A stretch of DNA of 64,000 nucleotides, taken from NCBI GenBank assembly GCA_021613535.1, contig CP075494.1, positions 1,984,001 to 2,048,000 on the forward strand, given 5' to 3'. This document shows, in pieces, positions 36,551 to 46,480 of this stretch. The notes beneath the pieces were generated by a model. It was not told the DNA's origin and made no database searches. It saw only the letters and a list, made by a program, of their open reading frames with translations. Source of the stretch: Adineta vaga (taxonomy: Eukaryota; Rotifera). Made by a program: the position numbers and the translations under genes. Position 1 is the first letter of the stretch, and each line of letters starts with the position of its first letter.

Positions 36551-37189
36551 TTACAGGCTTATTATATTACTAATCGATGTGTAAAATCCAAATACTGAGA
36601 CTTCGACATAGATTTTATTCCTATTAGAGTAAATAATGTATATTTTACTTATTTTGGAGTTCTTCTTCGAAAGTCGAGTTTCGGGCATGAGAATAATTTC
36701 ATCTTCTGATTGATTCGCAGCATATTCACTTATATTTTTACCACGAATGACATTAATAGCAAATACAACTGCCAATTCTCCAACAAACATTTAGGTAACA
36801 TCGAGAGATCTTGTACATGAATTTATATCCAGCCAAACTACAACGTTATTATCAATATAGTCAAAACCAGGAGTATTTGAAATTTCTCTTCAAACAGTTG
36901 TTTGACATGATGGTAATTTCTCAAAAGCTGTGATAAATAATTTCAAATATAATAACCATGTTTTCAATGCATTACGATCCTATGACATCGAAGAATTTCA
37001 TTTAGACGAGAATAGAATGGTACCGGCATTGAATAAAGATAGATTGCTGCTGATTGATCCCATGTTAATGTGGACGTTCTCCAATGGAAGTTCACGCGAA
37101 TCTTGATAATCTTCGATTGAATCACAGTTTGCATCATGCAGTTCAGCTACAACATTATTCACGAAATGATTGTATCTCATAGATGTCAT
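36551..37189 (-). pseudogene. ADP-ribosyltransferase relic
   Basis: In one minus-strand frame from about 36985 to 36551 the translation shows an ART fold in order: LKLFITAFEKLPSCQ, the position of the arginine motif, then a segment ending NSCTRSL where the STS motif is expected, AVVFAINVIRGKNISEY, and the ExE region SEDEIILMP. There are in-frame stops just before the arginine motif (TGA) and before 36790 (TAA), and a further one at about 36993. Upstream, 37189-36998 in another frame may be the N-terminal part. The gene is therefore inactive. It is of a different ART subfamily from the TPR-linked gene at 1906-4662. The restored sequence is not given. Confidence 0.65.
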
Positions 37190-37575
37190 TTATTTGCTAA
37201 TTTGATTATCAAGTTCCTATTGATAAATATTCTTATATTTTCAGGTAGATTTAAAAAAACGATAGAAGTGAAACTAAATGAATTTTGATGATAGTATAGT
37301 AAACATATATTCGATGTAATTTTCGTCACCGTTCCAAGAATCAAATGCAGCAAACTTATGTTAAAACGAAACTTGGAAAGGTACAAAAAGACAAATTCTT
37401 CGTATATTTTCCGACTCCAACTAAATTTCCTTTTTTTATATAAAGCTGTAAGCTCCCTCTATAGAGATTAAATTTTGCTAAAGATCAATATCATCCACAC
37501 CGACACTCACGTTTATTGTATAGAAAGCGAATATTTGTACATACAACAAAGTTACAACATAAACAATAATTATGT
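37190..37575. other. spacer with a degenerate half-hairpin
   Basis: No gene recognised. ATCATCCACACCGACACTCACG at 37491-37512 resembles a worn half of the telomere-motif hairpin. Confidence 0.35.
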
Positions 37576-40500
37576 TTAATAGTTTGTATGATCCATTGGA
37601 TGAACGTTGTTGTTGTTATTATTATTGACTTGTTTATATCGAAAAAAGATCCAATGAAAAAAAGCAATAATATAAGGTGAAAGTGTTTTTAAAGCAATCG
37701 TTAAACCTCCGTAAAGTCCTAGAAGAATGACAATAATCTCCAAGAAATTCTTACGTGGATTGAACGAATATGAACAACTTGCTGGTTGACATTGTTTAAA
37801 ATATTGAGCATAACTTGTATCTACTGACCATTGTTTATCAAAAACATTATCAACTAATTGTGATACTGTTCGATTTATTGAATATTTATTATTTAAAGGT
37901 GCAATTAATGGTGTAATTGGTATTTGATTAATATTAATTTGATTTAAACATGTTTGATTATAAAGACAAATAAGAGATGATTGAAAAAGAGAATTAATAG
38001 GTGCACAACCAACAACAAAACCAGGAATTATTTCTCCATTATGAATAACTGGTTCAGTACAATCGGCCGATATAGAACATGAACAATTTCCATGTGAAAT
38101 AGGTTGTAAAGAAATTCCTAATCCAATTAAATTCGGATCAAATTTAATCGATGAATAAATCCAATTTAATGAAAAAATCGTCATCAATTGATTACTATTC
38201 ATTAACTCTTTTGCAAATCCATAAAAAAAACTTTGATCTGATTGACTTGAACTTATTATATATTCAATTGTATCATTAATTTGTGTCATCAATTGTATTT
38301 CAGATAAAACTTGTGCACTAATCAAAGTACTAGAAAGAAAATGTGATACATAATTTGTAATATTTTCTTGAAAGAAATAACATAATGATTGAAGACTTTG
38401 AAAATAAAGTACACCACGTCCATAAAAATCAATTCGACTTAAATTTGTCCAATCACCATTTGCCGATATACTTTCAATCCATTTATGTTCAATAAATGAA
38501 CTTGAACATACTTCATGTAATGTTGTATTTACTTGAACAAATGTTCCATATGATATTGATACATGAGTACAAGGACATTGAAATGATGATATATCTTTTC
38601 TTTGTAAAAGTTCTTCATAAATATATTGTGTTGGATTCGATATTGTTATTGTTGTTGTTGTTGATTGAATAAATGTATTATAAAAAAGTAATGTTAACAT
38701 AGATAATGATAAAAGTATGATATATAATCGTGTAGAATGATATTCTTTTTAATAGTTAATTCAGATGATTTTTGTCGATGATAAAATAAATTTAAATGAA
38801 CAAATTTAGAAGGTAATTCTCGTGTATTATAACGAAATGCATTGAAACATCCTATATAAAAACCAAAAGCTATTAGCACAATTCCTGTCGGATTGAGGAT
38901 GTGGGTGAATAGAAAAACGACTTTTATTTTGATATTAACCTTTTCGATGTGTAATAAACCAATTTCCTAATTGAACAATTAGTGGAATACTTAGTTTTAA
39001 TACAACATTTAAACCACCAAAAAGACCAATTAAAATAGTTATAACAATAAGAATATTTCTTCGTTCAGTAATTGAATAAGTACAATATTGAGGAATACAT
39101 TCTGTGTAATATGAATTAAATGAAATATTTTTCGACCAATTATCAAGCATTAAATGTTCAATAATAGTTGATAATGATGTTGAAGATTCAAATCGACTAG
39201 ATATTGAATTATTTAGTAAAGTTGGTAATCCAGAAAGAAAATAAGTTCGATTTTGCCAATATTTAATAACCTAAAAATAAATTCTATTATTACATTGTTT
39301 TTCTCTAAATTTCATACCGTTTGATAACAATCTGATGAATACCAACAAGCAAGATTTGATTGAAAAAGTGTTTCCATTGAACTACATGCAATATGTATAC
39401 CTTCAATTTTAAAATCTATATCAAATGATTGAGTTAGTGAATTGTATAAATAGAAAGCTGCATCATCTGAACATGATGTTGGATTAGATAAACATGAACA
39501 ATTTGAAAAGAATTGAAGAGGTAAAACTTGTATTTGACTACCAGATATTGTTTGTCTAATGGGTAATTTATATGTTAGAGTTGATGTTGCTGACATAAGT
39601 TGAGTTATACCGATCATTTCACGCATTTGTTTAATACCACGAGCAAAATAAAGTTGAACATCATTTATAAAGAAATCAGCTAATTGTGTTGCTTGAATTT
39701 CGAATGTGTCACGAGTAAGAAGTTTATTATTAATAAAAAGATTTGTTTGAAATGCTAATAATTGATTATAAAAGACAAGTTGAGAAAGTCGACAAAATGT
39801 TGTTAACCATTGAAAATATTCAACACTTAATAATATAAAATCAGCTGAATAATAAATATCATTTCTTATAAATGCTAATTGTGAAAAAAATGTTGGATCA
39901 ACAAATGAACTTGTACATATTTGATGATAACTTGCTTGAAAAGAGATAATTTTCGAATATGGTATTGATATTTTAGTACAAATACATTGAAGTGTATCTG
40001 AATATGTTTGATAAAGTTTTTCATAAGTTTCTAAAGATGGATTTTGAACTGTATAAACAATTGTTTCTTCCGTAATAACAGTATAACAAAGAAGTGCTAT
40101 AAAAGTAATTATAATTACGAAAATATATAGACGAGTTGTATGACGTTCATATTTTTGTTTGATAATATCATTGGATTTTGAATCAAATAAGTTAAGCATT
40201 TTTATTTTTAACCAAAACCAAAGAAATTTCTTTTTTATTTTATTCATTTTCGATCTTTCTTCATAACAAATAACAACAGGACGTTGATGAGAAACTTGAT
40301 TTCGTACAATTAATTGATCAATTAGTCGAACTATGGATGGAATAAATATTCTTAATCCAGTATTTAAACCACCAATTAAAGCAATAATTGTTGTTAAAAT
40401 AATCAAGATATGATTTCGTTGATTATATGAATATTCACATGTTAATGGAGCACATTCAGTAAAATACTTCTCATACGAACTATTTACTAACCATTGTTCT

Positions 40501-41599
40501 ACCATTAATTCATTGAGAAGAGTTTCAATAGTTGTTGATTGAAGAAAACGAGTTGTTAATATTGTTGATAAAGGTTGAAATGATTGATTAGTTGATATAA
40601 GAAGTTCAATACAAGTTAAATTATAATAACATTCTAATGTTGAACCAAGAACACTTTCTAAAGGATAACAACCTGGTTGAATACCTTGAATTGGAATGGA
40701 ATAACTTGTAAGACTTTCTAAATTATAATAACCAAATGTTGGAAGTCGTGGAATTGTATATATTGCACCTGGCATTGCACAATTATCCATTGTTACACAA
40801 TAACAAGGACTTGTCGAACTATTTAATTGATAAATATTAATACCAATATTTGCTGTTAAAGAATCATTGGATTTTATCATTAAATAACTATTTGTACCAA
40901 GACCATTCATTAGACGACTACCTGTCAAGACAAGACGAAGAAAACTAATTAAAACAGATAAATGCCATTGGCCTGCTGATCGTACAGATTCGTATTGAAT
41001 ATTAACTTGTAATTGTACTAAAGCTCGAGAAAGAATTTCTGCACTAACTAATGATGAAGAAAGAACATTGGATAATGCATAATCAATTCCTTTTTGAGCA
41101 TTTTTACAAAATGACCGAAGAAATTGTGCATGAGCACTAAGAATTCTTCGAACATCCATTGGCCACAAATTAAATATATCAGTTGGAAATGTTGATGAAA
41201 TCCAATCATCATTAATAAATACACTTGAACATATCTATTAAATGATTTTTTTTTAAATTGTTACTATATGATCCTTATTACCTGATGATAGATCGGTTGC
41301 ATATGAATAAAACGTTCATATTTAACAGCAATTTGTGAACAAGGACATTTTAATACATTTGCATAATTCATTTGAAGTTTTTCAAATGTTTCTACTGAAG
41401 GTGATTTGATAGTAACATGAATTGTTTCTATTTGAAAAGCTGTATATATAACTAATATGAAAATAGCTATAATAAGTAAAACGAGATAAATACGAGTTGA
41501 CCAACGTTCTTGTCTGAGAATTTTCGTTTCAGTTAATCCACTTTTAAAAAGATTTAAATTGATCAAACCATCTCGTATTTGAGAACATAATGATCCCAT
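37576..41599 (-). CDS. three-unit two-TM cysteine-rich membrane protein (one frameshift)
   Basis: Exons 41599-41282, 41234-39318, 39270-38940 and 38884-37576; the introns are 47, 47 and 55 nt and keep phase. The product is about 1,290 residues with three homologous units of about 430. Each unit has a short basic tail with TRLYI-type start, TM1, an ectodomain with CPCS.I...Y, H.(I/V)CSS.F, a C.C pair, GC.P...L..S.L.C.Y...C, C.P..C.YS, then TM2 with GL.GGL. Units 1 and 2 are joined in one uninterrupted ORF. Unit 3 is reached by the 55-nt phase-1 intron 38939-38885. In unit 3 the frame breaks at the T5 tract 38746-38750 (A5 on the coding strand), where one extra A restores it. I do not recognise the family. 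The topology resembles DEG/ENaC or P2X channel subunits, but only in outline. Confidence 0.78.
38885..38939 (-). repeat. half telomere-motif hairpin inside a 55-nt intron
   Basis: The intron inferred between units 2 and 3 of the preceding gene contains CACCCACATCCTCAATCC on the minus strand, a half-copy of the dispersed element. The splice sites are GTTAAT at 38939 and CGACAG ending at 38885. Confidence 0.5.
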
Positions 41600-42239
41600 T
41601 ATACAAAAATATCTTCAGCCGATAACAGTCTTGTTTATCAATTATTGTATGATAGAATTACTATTAGAAATACAACATTTATATAGAAGAAGATGAGGCG
41701 GAGGCGGCTCATGGAAAGTTCTCAAATGAATAGTAACGTTTGAATTTATTTCGGTCATACTTTGTTGACAGTGCGTGATATTTAATATAGTTAATAGTAC
41801 TTTTTTTTTCTGAAAAGCGCTCTATACTATATATAAAGAAAGTGTATTGAACAACGTCAGATTTCATCATTGTTGTGTAATTTACTTTAGAAATCCAAGT
41901 AGCAAGTTAAATTTAATCTTGATTAAACTGTAAATGTACAAATATGAATCTTTGGTTTATAACATAAATCATTTTACAGTGAAGAAAATAACAAATGTAT
42001 ATCCTACGTCTTGAATGAGAAGTCAGGAAAGAGAAATAATTTACGAAAAAGTCAGGTTTGAAACAGACTGTGACGAGTGATGGAAGTTAGTAAAATCATA
42101 CAACAATAACTTTCAACAACTATATTGAATGTTTGTTTATCAACAAAGAACAGAACAGTGACAATAACTATTCTAATCAGCAACCGTTATGTCAGGAACA
42201 TATTTAAATAGACCATCTTGAGAGTATAGGTACTACTGA
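41600..42239. other. intergenic region upstream of the three-unit gene
   Basis: The presumed promoter region of the gene starting at 41599. AT-rich, with no recognisable motif beyond a GAGGCGGAGGCGG tract near 41695-41707. Confidence 0.4.
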
Positions 42240-42240
42240 C

Positions 42241-42321
42241 ACTAGGGTATGGGTGCGGATGAGAGTCAAGAGAATATAGTCTCACCGATGCCGACGCCGA
42301 CACCCACACCCACACCCACCC
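42241..42321. repeat. telomere-motif hairpin
   Basis: CTAGGGTATGGGTGCGGATGAGAG faces CGCCGACACCCACACCCACACCCACCC. An outer ATCTTGAGAGTATAGG at 42216-42231 suggests a larger or double copy. Its right end touches a gene fragment at 42322. Confidence 0.6.
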
Positions 42322-42456
42322 TTCGATACAATATTATTGAATGATACTTATTGTTATGTTCATTTATCCACATGTAATCGTGGACCATCACCATACTGTC
42401 TTGATTGGCGTGAGGTTTGTGATGGAAAAACACATTGTATTAATGGTGATATTGAT
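42322..42456 (+). pseudogene. relic of an LDLa receptor gene, fragment B
   Basis: Translation gives FDTILLNDTYC and then CLDWREVCDGKTHCINGDIDG, one LDLa module cut before its last cysteine. Its first 27 bases equal the last part of fragment A at 28012-28038. The fragment is bounded exactly by telomere-motif hairpins on both sides (42241-42321 and 42457-42498). Confidence 0.7.
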
Positions 42457-42498
42457 GGGTGTGGGTGTGAATACTAGATCTATCTAACACCCACACCC
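42457..42498. repeat. short telomere-motif hairpin
   Basis: GGGTGTGGGTGT and ACACCCACACCC form a perfect 12-bp stem with an 18-base loop. It has no TTGA/TCAA outer ends. Confidence 0.75.
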
Positions 42499-42764
42499 GA
42501 GCTTACAAATGTAGCTATTAACTAGTCTTAGAACTTTACTAATTCTTTAACTAAAGTATCAAATTAAGTCAAATGTAAATTAAAAAGATCGAGAGAGCAG
42601 TCAATACTCTATTCAACCATATACGTAAAAATAAAAATTTTACTAAAGCTTTGTAAAAATACAGCTAATGAAAGAAAATGAATAAAAGTAGATCCATCGA
42701 CCTGTATAGAATTATTGATAAGTAGACTTGATCGTAAAGGAAACTCATAGCAATTAAAAATAGT

Positions 42765-43069
42765 TCACATGATTTCACAAACTATAGATTCATTGTGTGA
42801 AGTATTTGGTATCAGTTTCTTTAATTCTTCTTGAAATCGTTCCAAATCATCTGCAGGCATCGTTATCGTTTGAGATGAGTTCAACATACCTCTCAACTTA
42901 TCTAGTGATTCTGTAGATTTTGGATTAATAACTGAATATAATTCTTGCAACCGTTTGCCATCGATTTCATCGTTTCCAAACAATTGTAACACACTAGTCA
43001 GTTTCTTTTCCAAAAGAAATTTTAGTATTTCTCGTTGCAACCACTGATCGACCGTTTTCTTTTGATAAC
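42765..43069 (-). pseudogene. C-terminal SAM-like fragment, probably from a TIR-SAM protein
   Basis: The frame reads ECYQKKTVDQWLQREILKF...DGKRLQELYSV and ends ELKKLIP...CEIM. The pattern of QW....LKF, G..L..LY, a run to ELK, then a final helix matches the C-terminal region of the TIR protein at 5.4-7.0 kb. The 5' side stops at the hairpin starting at 43070, so the rest of the gene is missing. A short intact gene is the alternative. Confidence 0.45.
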
Positions 43070-43137
43070 ATTCTTGAGGGTGTGTGAGTGGGTCTGATTG
43101 TGGCTCAGGCTAGACTCTTAACCCACACCCTCAAGAT
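43070..43137. repeat. telomere-motif hairpin between two gene fragments
   Basis: ATTCTTGAGGGTGTGTGAG faces AACCCACACCCTCAAGAT; 68 bp with well-preserved ends. It separates a minus-strand SAM fragment from an open plus-strand frame. Confidence 0.8.
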
Positions 43138-43341
43138 TTGAAATTGCCAAACGACACCAATGACATTGTTGCAGTCTACGTGCCTCTGTCGTGTGTAGAA
43201 CGTTTGGCTGACTTAACGATTTTACGGCACTTCGATTACAAGGATTTATTGATAAAACCAGGTAAATCTCAACTTGCCAATATAGAAAGATTAAACAAAC
43301 TATATTCCGAAATACAGAAGCGTTTTTCGGACTTTTTTTGA
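43138..43341 (+). pseudogene. unrecognised open fragment next to a hairpin
   Basis: An open frame of 67 codons begins exactly at the hairpin edge and reads VAVYVPLSCVERLADL...DYKDLLIKPGKSQLAN. It has no in-frame ATG (the first codon is TTG) and ends at a TGA. Codon use looks coding-like but I do not recognise it. It may be a fragment of a gene carried with the hairpin. Confidence 0.3.
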
Positions 43342-44128
43342 TGTCTTCTTTATATCATGTAAATTGTTCCTCACTATTGTTTGTTACTATAGCCTCGCCT
43401 ATGTAACATGTTAGAGTCGGTGTTTTTCTTTAGCCTTTTTTTATCCACTCACTTCACTGTAAATTTCACTTATTTTCCAATCGGTTTTGTTCTCTCATAA
43501 TACTAATTGTAGTTGCATATTCTACTCAATTCATCTTTTAAGTGCACGATACAATATTGTCTATCAAAGATTTTTCCTTTTTACTTATTCGTTCGTTCCT
43601 TGCAGCTAATAAATAGATTATGCTTGGGTGCACTACTTCCCACAAAAATTTCACCTTAAAACTTTTGTGAGCCTTATGCCGGGAGATACCGATCAAAATG
43701 TTGTCACACCTTACTATTTACGATAGTGAAACAGTTCCTTCGGTAGAGGCAATCTGCGTATAGATCGTCTGGCTTTCACAAAAAATGTCCGTCAAAAAGT
43801 GAAGCTTACTAACAATCTTTTTGCGGAATAATAGAATTACTGTTCGCGCACAAAGCTCAAGCAAACTTCTCGTCCCTGATTCGATGTAGAATCTACTGAT
43901 TCCCTTTCTCTGTGATCAGCATCAACTACAGCAAACGGCATTGTTCAGTTGACGGCTAAGCGAGTCTCAACGACGAGCGTTATATGAGTTTGTGTCAGGA
44001 TCAAAGGTAAACAAATCTTCCTTACGTATGGTGGTGGGGTACCATTGAGTCCTTATGTCCTATCACAAACACTGATGTCTCTCTCAGTCGAGGGTTAAGT
44101 GAGTCGTCTCGACGAACGTTACTTGTTT
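43342..44128. other. non-coding region with a dispersed repeat
   Basis: No gene. CAGTCGAGGGTTAAGTGAGTCG at 44086-44107 with CGACGAACGTTACTTG after it recurs on the minus strand at about 52404-52442 and, shorter, at about 57441-57470. A diverged direct copy is at 43948-43985. This is an unidentified interspersed repeat. Confidence 0.4.
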
Positions 44129-45847
44129 TTATTCAAATCTACCTAAATATCCGAATGTAAATACAGTATAAGTAAATGCATTTAACATCAAATGTATACT
44201 AACAAGATATTGTTCATTCAGAAATGCGACATATGAAAATACAAAAATATACAAAGTCATAACTAAATATCCTTTATGAATTTGCAAATAGTTAAATTTG
44301 TGCCGAATCGTAAGAAAAATTGGAGTTTGTGATATGATAATATACTTAATTATATTCCATAGCAATAACGTATTTTTTGTGTATACAATCGAATGAATAC
44401 AATCTTTACAACATTGAACATTTGTATTGTCATTATGATAAGCATCAACTTGTATTTCTTCAATATTCAAACGTGTCTGAGTGCCAAATTTTGGAGTAAC
44501 AATCCATTTTTTAGCAGAATTCAAATTCAAAAAGCCTGCTATTGCAGAAATAGCATGATGAAATAACATGGCATTACAAAAAAGAGAATAGACGATCGTT
44601 AGATGAATTTTTTCCGATGTATAATACAGAATATTTGAAGTTAGAAGTATTGGAAAAAATGTAATAAACATATTCACATTAGATTTTTTTTGTAAACAAG
44701 CATTGATGGCGATATTCAACAGAAATATAATAAAACGAATAATATAAAGACATGGTCGAAAAAGCATCCATAAACAATGTAATTTTCGATAAATATTCAT
44801 GTGAGAAGTGGTACAAACTGTTTGAAATAATTTTCGAAATACTTGTGCAGGTCCACTGAACCATCGATATTGTTGTGAAAGATAGGCGGTAAATGTAGGT
44901 GGAAGTTCATTAAGACATTCAACATCGACTATATAAGCAGAATGCCAACCATTCATATGAGCTCGAACTGAAATATCTAAATCTTCTACTAATGTATCTG
45001 TATGCCAGCCTCCACATTGATAAATAGCTTTTGTTCGCCAAACACAGGCAGATCCATTAAATTGAAAGAAAGAAGACATACGATATTTGACCTCTTGTTC
45101 GCATTTATGATGATGATTGAGAACAATTTCTTGCATTTGTGTTAACAATGATTCTTTTCCATTAATAAATGTCCATCTTGCTTGCGCATAGGCTGCTTTT
45201 GGATCTTTTAAAAGAATAGGTATTGTTTTTAATAAAAAATTTTTCTTCGGCAAAAAATCAACATCAAATAATGCAATAAATTCACATTCTTGAATCTTTT
45301 CTAATCCATTTTTCAAGTTTCCCGCTTTAAAACCTTGCCTATTTTGACGTCGAATAACACTAATTCGATATCCTCGATCAAACCATTCTTGTACACATTG
45401 ATCAATCATTTTCATAACTATTTCATCAGTAGAATCATCCAATACTTGAATAATTAAACGATCTTTTGACCAATCTAAATTGCAAGCACATGTAATCATT
45501 GAAATACAAAATTCCTTTTCATTCATCATTGGTAATTGTACAGCAACCATAGGATATGCATTATCAGTTGATAACGATGATGGTGTTGGGTGTGATTTTG
45601 ATGGTAGACAAAATCGAAGAATAGTATAAATTATTTGTTCAATATCTTCGGAACTTTGAATAATAATAAATAATATTGATAAATTTTGAATTAAATTGTG
45701 AATTGTTATTGATGATCTTTGAACATGATTAACATTCATTGCTTGATAAGTAATATTGAGACAATCATTTGATATTGTTGTTCTCTCCAACAAACATTGG
45801 ATTGGTAGAAAAATAAGCACAGTTGTAACAATCATTATGTAACTCAT
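44129..45847 (-). CDS. family 2 glycosyltransferase, CslA/mannan-synthase-like
   Basis: A 572-residue intronless gene. Processive GT2 motifs are all present: DDST at 137-140, DVD at 195-197, ED at 288-289 (TLVEDLDISVRAH) and QQYRW at 325-329, with hydrophobic segments after about residue 355 and near the N terminus, so it is a membrane enzyme that should polymerise beta-linked sugars from a nucleotide sugar on the cytosolic face. The order and spacing are closest to glucomannan synthases (CslA) and bacterial relatives, not animal chitin or hyaluronan synthases. The lack of introns, where neighbours have many, and the family's absence from most animals suggest acquisition by horizontal transfer. 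A repeat abuts the 3' end. The real product polymer is unknown. Confidence 0.9.
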   Translation of the reverse strand: MSYIMIVTTVLIFLPIQCLLERTTISNDCLNITYQAMNVNHVQRSSITIHNLIQNLSILFIIIQSSEDIEQIIYTILRFCLPSKSHPTPSSLSTDNAYPMVAVQLPMMNEKEFCISMITCACNLDWSKDRLIIQVLDDSTDEIVMKMIDQCVQEWFDRGYRISVIRRQNRQGFKAGNLKNGLEKIQECEFIALFDVDFLPKKNFLLKTIPILLKDPKAAYAQARWTFINGKESLLTQMQEIVLNHHHKCEQEVKYRMSSFFQFNGSACVWRTKAIYQCGGWHTDTLVEDLDISVRAHMNGWHSAYIVDVECLNELPPTFTAYLSQQYRWFSGPAQVFRKLFQTVCTTSHMNIYRKLHCLWMLFRPCLYIIRFIIFLLNIAINACLQKKSNVNMFITFFPILLTSNILYYTSEKIHLTIVYSLFCNAMLFHHAISAIAGFLNLNSAKKWIVTPKFGTQTRLNIEEIQVDAYHNDNTNVQCCKDCIHSIVYTKNTLLLWNIIKYIIISQTPIFLTIRHKFNYLQIHKGYLVMTLYIFVFSYVAFLNEQYLVSIHLMLNAFTYTVFTFGYLGRFE

Positions 45848-46480
45848 AATTGAATTTTTAGAATATGATCTTCAATTGATAAAAATTCTATTAAATACTA
45901 TTTTTAACGATTAGCCATCTGAAGCTTAATAAATGAAAGGCATAAGGTATAAGTAAAAGTGAAACCCTCAACTATCTCAATATATTTACATCTTCATTCT
46001 TTCAAGCTCAATATAGTTTGCCGAGTTAATATATGAGAAGAAACACCATAACATATTGTATATGTATTAAATCACAAACGAGCTTTAAAAAACGAATCAA
46101 ATAGATAGCAGCAGCTAGAAAAGAGTATGGAATATGTCAAAATAATTGTAATGCTTTTATAGTGAACATAGTTCAGTGAGAAAATGTTGTCAAATGTGGA
46201 ATCCGACTTGAACTGGTGAGCCATAAGCGTATTTCACCACTAACGCGATCTGAATGATAAAAACTTGCGTTTATTTTGCTTCCGAATAAGATTACGCATC
46301 TTTTCAGAAAAGGTCTAAAAGTACACTATGGATCTACGCAGATACTGAAATGTCAGAGAGATAAAACGTATTACAATTATTTTGGCATATTCAGGACTTA
46401 GTTGTTATATTAAATCATGTAAAGATATTGGTTTTTGGATTGTTTATAGATGTCTGTACAGAATAGTTTTTGAATAAGCT
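45848..46480. other. spacer between two minus-strand genes
   Basis: AT-rich and without recognisable genes or repeats. It holds the upstream region of the GT2 gene and the 3' flank of the repeat protein. Confidence 0.4.
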
